Source: Flavobacterium shii (lineage in GTDB: Bacteria; Bacteroidota; Bacteroidia; Flavobacteriales; Flavobacteriaceae). Taken from it: 64,000 nucleotides of DNA. The stretch is taken from NCBI RefSeq assembly GCF_025847235.1, contig NZ_JAOZEW010000021.1, forward strand, positions 1 through 64,000, read 5' to 3'. Under the pieces are notes generated by a model. It searched no databases, was not told where the DNA came from, and saw only the letters and a program-made list of their open reading frames with translations. A program made the position numbers and the translations under genes. Shown here in pieces: positions 16,910 through 25,204 of the stretch. Position 1 is the first letter of the stretch. The number at the start of each line of letters is the position of its first letter.

Positions 16910-16945
16910 AAAGACGGATGACTTAAATGTTGTCCGTCTTTTTTT
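16910..16945 (+). terminator. Terminator of the superoxide dismutase gene
   Basis: GACGGATGAC against GTTGTCCGTC with two wobble pairs, followed by seven T. Confidence 0.85.
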
Positions 16946-17027
16946 ATGTTTAATTTTTTAAATTCTCTTTGTCCTTAAATCGGATCTTTTTTCTATGTTC
17001 TTTATTCTTTTCTCTGCTTAATAAAAA

Positions 17028-17136
17028 ATAAAAAAGGTGGAATTGCTTCCACCTTTTTTGCCCCAAATCTACCATAAACTTAACCTACTAATGTTATGGT
17101 TCTTCAAATGTATGTTGACGTTGTAGCTTTACCAAA
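17028..17136 (-). ncRNA. Small RNA gene, copy 1, with promoter and terminator
   Basis: On the minus strand a promoter TTTG (17136-17133), 20 bases, TACATTTG (17112-17105) precedes a transcript expected to start near 17100. The RNA has a CCATAA...TTATGG hairpin (17099-17072), a linker ending GGGGC, and a terminator hairpin with a 7-bp GGTGGAA/TTCCACC stem closing a GCAA tetraloop and followed by a T-run. The product is about 70 nt. It is nearly identical to copy 2, exactly 200 bp away. A short frame starting ATG GTA GAT TTG runs into the terminator, so a peptide seems unlikely. Confidence 0.7.
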
Positions 17137-17227
17137 TATTCCTGTTTAACTACAAATAAAATCGATTATTAGACTTATTTGATCTTTTGAGACAATTCTT
17201 AAGAATATTTTCCTTGACTTTATTCCA

Positions 17228-17336
17228 ATAAAAAAGGTGGAATCGCTTCCACCCTTTTTGCCCCAAATCTACCATAAACTTAACCTACTAATGTTATGGT
17301 CTTTCAAAAGTATGCTAGCAGTGCTTTTTTACCAAA
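17228..17336 (-). ncRNA. Small RNA gene, copy 2, with promoter and terminator
   Basis: Same design as copy 1 at an offset of exactly 200 bp: TTTG (17336-17333), 20 bases, TACTTTTG (17312-17305), hairpin, linker, terminator. Across 17230-17299 only two bases differ from copy 1. One changes the terminator loop from GCAA to GCGA, both GNRA tetraloops; the other changes an A-U pair at the stem base to G-U. Structure is preserved in both. It lies downstream of purF on the same strand but has its own promoter. Confidence 0.7.
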
Positions 17337-17397
17337 CAATCAAGACAAACGGCAAAAAAAACCGATGAAATGCACTATTTAACCTTTTATTATGTTT

Positions 17398-19296
17398 TTA
17401 ATATGCTCTCGCGTCTTTTCCTTCATAAAAATTCATAAAAGCACGATTCACTACTCTATTTCCTCCAGGAGTAGGATAATCTCCAGTAAAATACCAATCT
17501 CCAAGGTTTTTTGGACAAGCAATATGCAAATCCTCTACCGTTTGGAAAATAATTTTCACTTCGGCTTTTATTTCAGGTGAACTCAACATTTCGGCAATTT
17601 TATCCGAAACCTCTTGTGGCTCAAATGGTTCATAAATTGCTGTAACATAATTCACAACATCGCTATCCAAATAATTTTCCTGTGCTTTACATTTAGCATA
17701 AACTTCATCAACGATATGATATAGATTACGCTCTTTTAATAATGCCAGTGCTGCTCTAAAAGCTACTAACCCTTCTAGTTTTGCCATGTCTATTCCATAA
17801 CAATCCGGGAAACGAATTTGCGGCGCAGATGACACAATTACAATACGTTTTGGATTTAAACGATCCATCATTTTTATGATGCTCATTTTAAGCGTTGTAC
17901 CACGAACAATACTATCATCGATAATAACCAAGTTATCCGTAGGCTTAATCACTCCGTAAGTTACATCGTAAACGTGCGCTACTAAATCATCACGACTACT
18001 ATCCTCGGTAATAAAAGTTCTAAGCTTAGCATCTTTAATAGCCACTTTCTCTGTACGTATTTTTACAGCAAGTAATTCTTGCAACGTTTCAGCAGTAAGT
18101 GTATTTCTATTAGCTATTATATAATTGTTTTTTCTTTGATTCAAGAAATCCTGAGCAGCTTCTACCAAACCATAAAAAGAAGTTTCGGCTGTATTCGGAA
18201 TATAAGAGAAAACCGTATTATCAGTATCACTATCAATTGCTTTTAAAACTGCTGGTAAAATTAACCTGCCTAAGTTCTTACGCTCTTGATATATTTCGGC
18301 ATCACTACCTCTTGAGAAATAGATTCTTTCGAATGAACATGCTTTTTTAACTGTTGGAGTTAAAATTTCTTCCATCGAAACTTTACCACTTTTCTTAATG
18401 ATTAATGCATTTCCTGGTTCAATTTCCTGAACACTTTCAAAAGGAACATTAAAAACAGTTTGAATAACTGGCCTTTCTGATGCTACAACTACAACTTCAT
18501 CATCCTGATAAAAATAAGCAGGACGAATTCCGGCTGGATCTCTAAAAACGAAAGCATCACCATGACCCAATAAACCTGCCATTGCGTAACCTCCATCTAA
18601 GTTTTTAGCCGAACGCATTAATATTTTTCCAATATCCAATCGGTCTGCAATTACTGGCGAAGCTTCTCTTTTAGAATATCCTTCTTCTTTGCAATCCTGA
18701 TATAATGACATCACTTCTTTATCAAGAAAGTGACCTATTTTTTCCATAACCGTTACTGTATCGGCCATTTCTTTAGGATGCTGTCCAAGCTCCACTAAAT
18801 TTTCGAAAAGCTCTTTAACATTGGTCATATTAAAGTTACCTGCCAAAATAAGATTACGATGCATCCAGTTACTCTGACGTAAAAATGGATGTACACTCTC
18901 TATACTATTTTTTCCAAAAGTTCCGTAACGAACGTGTCCTAAAAATAATTCTCCTATATATGGAATATTATCTTTTTGTTTTACAACATCATTTGCGTAT
19001 TCTGGATGTGCAGTCATCTCCTCATTGATACGCTCATTTATTTGCTTAAAAACATCTTGTATAGGTTGTGCATGATTCGAACGAACTCTACTAATGTATC
19101 GTTGTCCAGGTTCAACATCTAGTTTGATGCTCGCAAAACCTGCCCCGTCTTGTCCACGATTATGTTGCTTCTCCATCATAAGATACATTTTCTGTATCCC
19201 ATAAAAAGCTGTTCCGTATTTTTCTTTGTAAAATTCAAGCGGTTTAAGAAGTCTAACCAAAGCTATACCACATTCATGTTTTAAAGCGTCGCTCAT
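17398..19296 (-). CDS. purF: Amidophosphoribosyltransferase
   Basis: 632 aa, clearly longer than the usual 470-510. The N-terminal glutaminase (Ntn/GATase II) domain starts MSDALKHECGIALVRLL, so the nucleophile would be C9 after removal of eight residues. It also has YGTFGKNSIESVHPF and a long insert around the helical EEGYSKREASP stretch. The C-terminal phosphoribosyltransferase domain has the PRPP loop NLVIIDDSIVRGTTLK (about 455-470) followed by SSAPQIRFPDCYGIDM. It performs the first step of purine synthesis. No Fe-S cysteine set is obvious. It has its own unit: a terminator lies between it and the upstream kinase gene. Confidence 0.9.
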   Translation of the reverse strand: MSDALKHECGIALVRLLKPLEFYKEKYGTAFYGIQKMYLMMEKQHNRGQDGAGFASIKLDVEPGQRYISRVRSNHAQPIQDVFKQINERINEEMTAHPEYANDVVKQKDNIPYIGELFLGHVRYGTFGKNSIESVHPFLRQSNWMHRNLILAGNFNMTNVKELFENLVELGQHPKEMADTVTVMEKIGHFLDKEVMSLYQDCKEEGYSKREASPVIADRLDIGKILMRSAKNLDGGYAMAGLLGHGDAFVFRDPAGIRPAYFYQDDEVVVVASERPVIQTVFNVPFESVQEIEPGNALIIKKSGKVSMEEILTPTVKKACSFERIYFSRGSDAEIYQERKNLGRLILPAVLKAIDSDTDNTVFSYIPNTAETSFYGLVEAAQDFLNQRKNNYIIANRNTLTAETLQELLAVKIRTEKVAIKDAKLRTFITEDSSRDDLVAHVYDVTYGVIKPTDNLVIIDDSIVRGTTLKMSIIKMMDRLNPKRIVIVSSAPQIRFPDCYGIDMAKLEGLVAFRAALALLKERNLYHIVDEVYAKCKAQENYLDSDVVNYVTAIYEPFEPQEVSDKIAEMLSSPEIKAEVKIIFQTVEDLHIACPKNLGDWYFTGDYPTPGGNRVVNRAFMNFYEGKDARAY

Positions 19297-19349
19297 TGTA
19301 TTTGTGTTTGTGTGTTGTTGTTGTAGTATGTATTATTCTTGTAATAACA

Positions 19350-19380
19350 AAATCAAAAAAGCCCCGTGAACGAGGCTTTA
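19350..19380 (-). terminator. Terminator of the PfkB-family kinase gene
   Basis: Minus strand AAAGCCTCGT / ACGGGGCTTT stem followed by a T-run; it separates the kinase transcript from purF. Confidence 0.8.
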
Positions 19381-19385
19381 ATTCT

Positions 19386-20309
19386 TTATAGTTCTATGTC
19401 AAACTGAGTTAGCGATTTAAATTGTTTTAATCTCGCAACTACTTCGTTTTTATCTAAGGCTACCATTCTTTCTGTTCCAAATTTCTCTACACAGAATGAA
19501 GCTAAATTTGATCCATAAATCACAGCGTTTTTCATATTCTTGAAAGAAACATTTTCGCTCTGTGCAATAAATCCTGCAAACCCTCCTGCAAAAGTATCCC
19601 CAGCTCCAGTTGGATCGAAAACATCTTCTAACGGTAATGCTGGTGCAAAAAACACTTCTTTATCGTGAAATAATAATGCTCCATGCTCCCCTTTCTTAAT
19701 TACCACATATTTTGGTCCAAGAGTATGAATTTTTGCTGCAGCTTTTACTAATGAATATTCTCCAGAAAGCTGTCTTGCTTCTTCATCATTGATTGTAATT
19801 ACATCAACACGTTTTATAACGTCCAATAACTCTGGTAAAGCGCAGTCCATCCAAAAGTTCATTGTATCCAAAACTACTAATTTTGGTTTTGTTTCCATTT
19901 GATCCAAAACACTGCTTTGTACCAAAGGATGCAAGTTTCCTAACATTACAACATCCGAATCTTTGAAATTTTGTGGAACTTTAGGCTGAAAATCTGCCAA
20001 TACATTAAGCTCAGTCGCTAATGTGTCTCTTGAATTAAGATCATTATGATAACGTCCACTCCAAAAGAAAGTTTTCCCTCCTTTTACAATTTCAAGTCCT
20101 GAAATATCAATATTTCTTGACGTTAATAAATCTAAATGTTCTTGAGGAAAATCATCTCCAACTACAGAAACAATAGCCGATTGTAGGTTAAAAAAAGATG
20201 CCGACAAACCAATATATGTCGCTGCACCACCTAATATTTTATCTGTTTTTCCAAAAGGAGTTTCAATCGCATCGAAAGCAACTGTTCCGACAATCAATAA
20301 TTTATTCAT
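19386..20309 (-). CDS. PfkB-family sugar/nucleoside kinase
   Basis: 307 aa. The N-terminal glycine motif is GGAATYIGLSA and the C-terminal ATP/anion-hole signature is DPTGAGDTFAGGFAGF, whose second aspartate is the catalytic base. PfkB kinases phosphorylate sugars, nucleosides or sugar phosphates; the residues seen do not fix the substrate. Position next to purF hints at nucleoside or ribose metabolism, but the two genes are separated by a terminator. Cytoplasmic. Confidence 0.85.
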   Translation of the reverse strand: MNKLLIVGTVAFDAIETPFGKTDKILGGAATYIGLSASFFNLQSAIVSVVGDDFPQEHLDLLTSRNIDISGLEIVKGGKTFFWSGRYHNDLNSRDTLATELNVLADFQPKVPQNFKDSDVVMLGNLHPLVQSSVLDQMETKPKLVVLDTMNFWMDCALPELLDVIKRVDVITINDEEARQLSGEYSLVKAAAKIHTLGPKYVVIKKGEHGALLFHDKEVFFAPALPLEDVFDPTGAGDTFAGGFAGFIAQSENVSFKNMKNAVIYGSNLASFCVEKFGTERMVALDKNEVVARLKQFKSLTQFDIEL

Positions 20310-20511
20310 TTTATGAATTTCGAATTAAGGTGCAAAGATACTTTATAAGTTTCAGAGTTGCAACGGTTCATTGTATCAAAATTTTCATAAAAATAAAAAT
20401 TCTCAATCACAACAAAACACACTTAAAATCAAATGATTACAACCATAAAATAGTTGTTAATTTCTTACATATATAAGAATAAAAAATTCAATAATTACCA
20501 AAAACTACGAT
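20310..20511. other. Gap between the PfkB kinase gene and the sigma-factor partner gene
   Basis: Very A+T-rich; I see no gene, hairpin or clear promoter. A lone TAAGTGT half-site on the minus strand near 20426 has no matching second half. Confidence 0.4.
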
Positions 20512-20913
20512 TTAAAATTTATATTTTTTATCGTAATAATTCTTCAATAATGATATCTGAACCAGCATCATTAAAACTACAATTAAAACTGCATATCCCG
20601 TGTTTTTCGAAAAAAAGAATACAGGGAAGAAATCATCAATTTTGGCATAATACAAATCACTTACACTTATATTATATTGCCCCGTTTGGTTCTGAGAAAA
20701 AATCACATATCCTACAACAGCAATTAGACATCCAAAAACAGCAATCCACGTTGTTTTTGAAATCAGAGGTTTGTATTTAATAACCTTCGTTTTCTCTGCA
20801 ATTAAAATCTGTGACATGATTTTTGAAGTAAAATCAGCAGAAGGCTTTTGCAAAGTACTTTCGGCCATTACTTTGTCAACAAGATTCTCATAATATTCAT
20901 CACTCTCTTTCAT
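20512..20913 (-). CDS. Membrane protein, probable anti-sigma partner, 133 aa
   Basis: Short soluble N-terminus (about 45 residues, MKESDEYYENLVDKVMAESTLQ) followed by two transmembrane helices near 50-70 and 100-120. It lies 36 bases downstream of an ECF sigma gene on the same strand, where anti-sigma factors normally sit. It lacks a zinc-binding HxxxCxxC motif, so anti-sigma function is inferred from position and topology only. Confidence 0.6.
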   Translation of the reverse strand: MKESDEYYENLVDKVMAESTLQKPSADFTSKIMSQILIAEKTKVIKYKPLISKTTWIAVFGCLIAVVGYVIFSQNQTGQYNISVSDLYYAKIDDFFPVFFFSKNTGYAVLIVVLMMLVQISLLKNYYDKKYKF

Positions 20914-20949
20914 ACGTAAATACTATTTATTTTTTATTGGAATATGCTA

Positions 20950-21567
20950 TCAATATTCTTCATTCTTTTCCTGCTTTGAAACCTTACCGATTTCATAATA
21001 ATCCAACACTTCCGGCTCTAATTGTTTTTTTAAAATTGCTGCTAATTTCTTTCTACTTCTAAACAGTTTAACCTTAACATTACTAACACTAATATCCATA
21101 ATCTTAGCAATTTCATTTAAATTCTGGTCATCGAAATAGAAAAGCGTCAACAGGAAACTTTCATCACTTGGCAATAAATTTAAACAATTTTGAATATCCT
21201 GCTTCCTTTCTTGGTCTTCAAGAATACTTAAAGCATTATCTGTCGTTTTAATCACATATCCTTTAAGTTCATCAATTGTAATATTATTATCTTCTTTTTT
21301 ATTCTTCTTTAAATAATCCAAACAAGTATTATAGGCGATCTTATAAATCCAGGTTGAAAACTTAGAATCTCCTTTAAATTTATTCAGAGAATTAAAAATC
21401 TTAATAAATGTATCCTGAGAAACCTCTTCGGCTATTTCCCTGTTTTTGACCATCTTTATAGCCAAAGTAAAGACCATATCCTTATAACGATCAACCAATA
21501 CAGCGAACATATTAGTTTCACCTAAAAGAATTTGATTGATACAATACTGATCATTTACTTTATCCAT
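20950..21567 (-). CDS. ECF RNA polymerase sigma factor
   Basis: 205 aa. Region 2 shows as FAVLVDRYKDMVFTLAIKMVKN...EEVSQDTFIKIFNSL...FSTWIYKIAYNTCLDYLKK; region 4 as LNEIAKIMDISVSNVKVKLFRSRKKLAAIL, a helix-turn-helix for the -35 element. There is no region 1 or 3, as in group IV sigma factors. The start codon lies only nine bases after the CGTC of its own ECF-type promoter, so the mRNA may be leaderless. The downstream membrane gene probably controls its activity. Confidence 0.92.
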   Translation of the reverse strand: MDKVNDQYCINQILLGETNMFAVLVDRYKDMVFTLAIKMVKNREIAEEVSQDTFIKIFNSLNKFKGDSKFSTWIYKIAYNTCLDYLKKNKKEDNNITIDELKGYVIKTTDNALSILEDQERKQDIQNCLNLLPSDESFLLTLFYFDDQNLNEIAKIMDISVSNVKVKLFRSRKKLAAILKKQLEPEVLDYYEIGKVSKQEKNEEY

Positions 21568-21673
21568 ATTCCATATGACGATAACAAACTCATTAAGGTT
21601 ACAACTAAATTAAAAATTTTTTTTTTGACACAATCTGTAACCTCCGTTAAACTTGTCTCGTCATATGGAATAT
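21566..21673. promoter_or_regulatory. Two mirrored ECF-type promoters
   Basis: The divergent gap holds the same promoter twice, back to back. Each reads TGTAACC, 17 bases, CGTC, then ATATGGAATAT. On the plus strand TGTAACC is at 21636-21642 and CGTC at 21659-21662; on the minus strand they are 21603-21597 and 21580-21577. The arms form perfect inverted repeats of 16 bp (21566-21581 with 21658-21673) and 8 bp (21596-21603 with 21636-21643). The likely recogniser is the adjacent ECF sigma factor, giving autoregulation and control of the gene at 21696. Confidence 0.8.
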
Positions 21674-21695
21674 CAATCAATTAAATTATAAAATT

Positions 21696-22043
21696 ATGGG
21701 ATCACAAATTTTAGTACCAATTAGCTTTTTCCTTATGATCTTTGGAATTGTCTATCTTATTTACTCAACCAGAAACAGAGAACGTTTAGCACTTATCGAA
21801 AAAGGTATCGATGCCAGCATTTTTATGCAGGGGAAGAACAACGGAACACCTATATGGAAAGTTCTTATTTTAAATTCGGCATTTTTACTAATAGGAAGTG
21901 GGATTGGGATTTTTATAGCCTTGCTAATCACGACATACACCTCGCTACAAGATGGAGCTGTTTATCCTGCAACTATTTTTACAATGGCTGGAATCGGCTT
22001 ACTTGTTGGATTTAATAAATCTAAAGATCTAAACAAGAACTAA
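21696..22043 (+). CDS. DUF6249-type small membrane protein, 115 aa
   Basis: Three hydrophobic segments: residues about 5-24, 50-72 and 85-103. Between the first two lies RNRERLALIEKGIDASIF, a stretch characteristic of the DUF6249-like membrane proteins common near ECF sigma factors in Bacteroidota. It diverges from the sigma gene and shares the mirrored ECF promoter, so it is the best candidate for a target gene of that sigma factor. Biochemical role unknown. Confidence 0.75.
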   Translation: MGSQILVPISFFLMIFGIVYLIYSTRNRERLALIEKGIDASIFMQGKNNGTPIWKVLILNSAFLLIGSGIGIFIALLITTYTSLQDGAVYPATIFTMAGIGLLVGFNKSKDLNKN

Positions 22044-22062
22044 GTCTACATTCATTAATTAA

Positions 22063-22102
22063 AAAAAACGTGTCAGAAACATTTTTCTCTGACACGTTTT
22101 TT
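22063..22102. terminator. Bidirectional terminator between the membrane-protein gene and rnhA
   Basis: Perfect 15-bp inverted repeat (22063-22077 with 22088-22102) with an A-run and a T-run at its ends, lying between convergent genes. Confidence 0.9.
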
Positions 22103-22107
22103 ATTCT

Positions 22108-22587
22108 CTATGCTTCTTTAGAACCTATGTTCTCATAATAAGCATCTATCGAAAGCTGTTTTTGCATCGAAGCCATAACCGCCAATTCATCGCAACGCTC
22201 ATTTTGTGGGTGGTTATTATGTCCTTTTATCCACTTAAAATCGACCTGGTGTTTTCTATAAGCAATCAGAAAACGTTTCCATAAATCAGGATTTTTTCTA
22301 CCTACAAACTTTTTTTTCTCCCAACCAAAAACCCATTTCTTCAAAACTGAATCTACCACGTATTTGGAATCCGAAATAACCAGAACCTTCATGTTGGGTT
22401 TTTTAAGCTTTTCCAAACCTACTATTACACCCAAAAGTTCCATTCTATTATTGGTTGTAAGTCGAAATCCTTCGTAATATTCCTTTTTATGTGGCGTCCC
22501 AACCAATTCCATAACCACTCCATAACCTCCATTGCCAGGATTTCCCTTAGCCGCACCATCTGTATATATATGTACTTCGTGTTCCAT
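22108..22587 (-). CDS. rnhA: Ribonuclease HI
   Basis: 159 aa, standard length. The carboxylate active site is complete: D10 in IYTDGAAKGNPG, E50 in TTNNRMELLG, D73 in VISDSKYVVDS and D133 in NERCDELA, with the loop histidine in KGHNNHPQN. It degrades the RNA strand of RNA-DNA hybrids, for example R-loops and primers. A basic handle region (WEKKKFVGRKNPDLWKRF) is present. Confidence 0.95.
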   Translation of the reverse strand: MEHEVHIYTDGAAKGNPGNGGYGVVMELVGTPHKKEYYEGFRLTTNNRMELLGVIVGLEKLKKPNMKVLVISDSKYVVDSVLKKWVFGWEKKKFVGRKNPDLWKRFLIAYRKHQVDFKWIKGHNNHPQNERCDELAVMASMQKQLSIDAYYENIGSKEA

Positions 22588-22769
22588 TTTAGACTTCTTA
22601 GATATTAGACTTGCTTCGCTTTGAGACTACTTAGAGCCTTAGACTTCTTAGACCGTTAGACTATTTAGAGCTTAGACTTGCTTCGCTTTTAGACTTCCTA
22701 GACTTTTGGATTATCCTTTTTTGTAATTCCAGAATAAAAATCAACAATCCAAAAGTCTAAGAAGTCTAA
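22588..22769. repeat. Degenerate TAGACTT repeat with a 24-bp inverted repeat
   Basis: About 110 bases are built of variants of TTAGACTTCTTAGA, including two copies of TAGACTTGCTTCGCTTT. Its right part (22689-22712) pairs with 22746-22769 at 23 of 24 positions. It lies between the purN stop and the rnhA start and may act as an intercistronic hairpin. Confidence 0.6.
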
Positions 22770-22775
22770 GCCAGT

Positions 22776-23339
22776 CTAAATATCTAACAATCTATAAATA
22801 ACTTCTGGAAAGTGTTTTTGTTCTAGTTCATGGATTTTAGCCGCCACATCTTCAGCTGTATCTACATCTGTTAAAATTACTTTGTCCTGAAAGATAATAG
22901 CGCCTTCATCATAATTCTCATTTACATAATGAATACTAATTCCAGTCTCTTTTTCTTTATTTTCGACTATTGCTCTATGAATGTACATTCCGTACATACC
23001 TTTTCCTCCATAATTGGGTAACAATGCAGGATGAATGTTAATTATTTTATTAGGATATGCCTCGATAATGTTTTTTGGGAACTGAAGCAGGAAACCAGCC
23101 AAAACGATCAAATCGGGATCAATTAATTTTACTTTTTGTAGTACATTACCCTCAATTAATTCGGTTTTGGTGAAAATTTCGGCCCCAACTTGATACTTTT
23201 GGGCTCTTTCAATTACTTTCGCATTAGCGTTATTGGTAAATACAGAAACGACCTTTGCAATTTGTGTTTCGGCAAAATATTTTATTATATTTTCGGCGTT
23301 ACTTCCTGAACCTGAGGCAAAAACGATAATTTTTTTCAT
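22776..23339 (-). CDS. purN: Phosphoribosylglycinamide formyltransferase
   Basis: 187 aa. It transfers a formyl group from 10-formyl-THF to GAR in purine synthesis. The phosphate-binding loop is FASGSGSN; the catalytic triad is N101 and H103 in NIHPALLPNYGG and D144 in NYDEGAI. This fits the folate-dependent PurN rather than the formate-dependent PurT. Upstream of rnhA on the same strand. Minus-strand promoter not evident. Second purine gene in the window after purF. Confidence 0.95.
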   Translation of the reverse strand: MKKIIVFASGSGSNAENIIKYFAETQIAKVVSVFTNNANAKVIERAQKYQVGAEIFTKTELIEGNVLQKVKLIDPDLIVLAGFLLQFPKNIIEAYPNKIINIHPALLPNYGGKGMYGMYIHRAIVENKEKETGISIHYVNENYDEGAIIFQDKVILTDVDTAEDVAAKIHELEQKHFPEVIYRLLDI

Positions 23340-23476
23340 ACTCGAATTAATTTATTTTTTGCAAAAAACGGAATAAAAAACCAAAATAAATAACATTCCA
23401 ACCCCTTTGTTGAAATTAATTTTATAAATTAGTGTTACATTTATTAACTAAATCGTGGTTTTAAAATAAAGTTTTT

Positions 23477-23484
23477 TATTTTTG
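23477..23484 (+). promoter_or_regulatory. -7 element of acpP
   Basis: TATTTTTG, about 31 bases before the acpP ATG. Confidence 0.55.
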
Positions 23485-23514
23485 CCAACAAATTAAATTC
23501 TAAAATTAAAGATT

Positions 23515-23751
23515 ATGTCAGACATTGCATCAAGAGTAAAAGCGATTATCGTAGACAAATTAGGTGTTGACGAAAACGAAGTTGTAACAGAAGCAAGCTT
23601 CACTAATGATTTAGGAGCTGACTCATTAGACACTGTTGAGCTTATTATGGAATTCGAAAAAGAATTTGATATTCAAATTCCAGACGATCAAGCAGAAAAC
23701 ATTGCTACTGTTGGTCAAGCTATTTCTTACATCGAAGAAGCTAAAAAATAA
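23515..23751 (+). CDS. acpP: Acyl carrier protein
   Basis: 78 aa acidic protein. The phosphopantetheine attachment serine is S37 in GADSLDTVELIM. It carries growing acyl chains in type II fatty acid synthesis and is followed by fabF, the usual order. A hairpin ACCCGA...TCGGGT after the stop reduces or ends transcription into fabF. Confidence 0.97.
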   Translation: MSDIASRVKAIIVDKLGVDENEVVTEASFTNDLGADSLDTVELIMEFEKEFDIQIPDDQAENIATVGQAISYIEEAKK

Positions 23752-23759
23752 TAAATTCC

Positions 23760-23800
23760 CACCCGATTTTTTTATAAACTATAAAAGGTCGGGTGTTATT
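23760..23800 (+). terminator. Terminator or attenuator after acpP
   Basis: ACCCGA / TCGGGT stem with an A+T-rich extension, followed by T-rich sequence. Confidence 0.6.
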
Positions 23801-23943
23801 ATTTTTTATAAAAATTTAAATTTTGGGTTGATTTTCAATCAAAAAAATATATTTATATTGTAATACCCATGGCTCTTTTGTAATATAATACAATCAAGAA
23901 AGCGTGGGTTTTATTTGTTTAAAGCTAATAAAACACATTATTT

Positions 23944-25197
23944 ATGGTATTAAGGCGAGTTGTTGTAACAGGATTAGGCGCACTTACCCCTATTGGGAAT
24001 AACATCCAGGATTATTGGAACGCGCTTATTAATGGAGTTAGCGGTGCTGCCCCAATAACGTATTACGATACAGAGAAACATAAAACGAAATTTGCTTGTG
24101 AAGTAAAAAACTTCAACATTGAAGATTTTATGGATCGTAAAGAATCTCGTAGATTAGATAAATTTGCACAATATGCTGTTGCTGCAAGTGATGAGGCTAT
24201 AAAAGATGCGGGACTTACAGATGACAACGTCGACAAAGAAAGAGTTGGTGTTATCTGGGGAGCTGGAATTGGGGGTTTAGAAACTTTTCAAGAAGAAGTA
24301 ATTTACTATGCCAAAGGAGACGGTACACCAAGATTCAATCCGTTTTTTATTCCTAAAATGATTGCTGATATTGCCCCTGCTCACATTTCTATGAGAAATG
24401 GTTATATGGGACCAAATTACACAACCGTTTCGGCTTGTGCTTCTTCTGCAAATGCGCTTATTGATGCTTTTAACTACATTCGTTTAGGAATGTGTGATAT
24501 TATCATCTCTGGTGGATCTGAAGCTGCAATTACAATTGCAGGAATGGGAGGCTTTAACTCTATGCATGCTTTATCAACCAGAAACGATAGTCCTGAGACT
24601 GCTTCAAGACCTTTTGATGCTACTCGTGACGGCTTTGTTTTAGGTGAAGGAGCTGGTGCATTAGTACTTGAAGATTACGAACATGCAAAAGCACGTGGCG
24701 CAAAAATATATTGCGAAATTGGCGGAGGCGGAATGTCATCTGATGCTTACCACTTAACAGCACCACATCCTGAAGGAATTGGGGTTATTGCTGTAATGAA
24801 AAATACATTACGTGATGCTGGAATGAAACCAGAAGATATTGATCATATTAATACGCACGGTACCTCTACTCCACTTGGAGATGTTGCCGAATTAAAAGCA
24901 ATTAGTGCTGTTTTTGGTGATCATGCCAAAAATATCAATATTAACTCTACTAAATCTATGACTGGACACTTACTTGGAGCTGCTGGTGCTATCGAAGCAA
25001 TTGCTTCTATCCTAGCTATGAAACACGGTATTGTTCCTCCAACAATCAATCATACGGTTGTTGACGAAAAAATAGATCCATCATTAAATTTAACACTAAA
25101 CAAACCTCAAAAAAGAGAAATCAATGTTGCTATGAGTAACACTTTTGGTTTTGGAGGTCACAATGCTTGTGTTTTATTTAAAAAATTAGTTGACTAA
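23944..25197 (+). CDS. fabF: 3-oxoacyl-ACP synthase II
   Basis: 417 aa elongating condensing enzyme. The active site is C165 in VSACASSANA plus two histidines in NTHGTSTPLGD (near 305) and TGHLLGAAGA (near 342), the Cys-His-His triad of FabF. The N-terminus RRVVVTGLGALTPIGNN is typical. The rnc gene starts 8 bases after the stop, so the two are cotranscribed, a common order in this phylum. Confidence 0.97.
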   Translation: MVLRRVVVTGLGALTPIGNNIQDYWNALINGVSGAAPITYYDTEKHKTKFACEVKNFNIEDFMDRKESRRLDKFAQYAVAASDEAIKDAGLTDDNVDKERVGVIWGAGIGGLETFQEEVIYYAKGDGTPRFNPFFIPKMIADIAPAHISMRNGYMGPNYTTVSACASSANALIDAFNYIRLGMCDIIISGGSEAAITIAGMGGFNSMHALSTRNDSPETASRPFDATRDGFVLGEGAGALVLEDYEHAKARGAKIYCEIGGGGMSSDAYHLTAPHPEGIGVIAVMKNTLRDAGMKPEDIDHINTHGTSTPLGDVAELKAISAVFGDHAKNININSTKSMTGHLLGAAGAIEAIASILAMKHGIVPPTINHTVVDEKIDPSLNLTLNKPQKREINVAMSNTFGFGGHNACVLFKKLVD

Positions 25198-25204
25198 TTT
25201 TAAT

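Noticed and set aside
17030..17077. Short peptide MVDLGQK... in the small RNA copies
   Set aside because: Both differences between the copies change the residue yet preserve RNA pairing, and the frame runs through the terminator; the RNA reading is better.
22588..22700. TAGACTT repeat as a possible CRISPR-like or coding repeat
   Set aside because: The units are degenerate and irregularly spaced and carry no open frame; it reads as an intergenic repeat.
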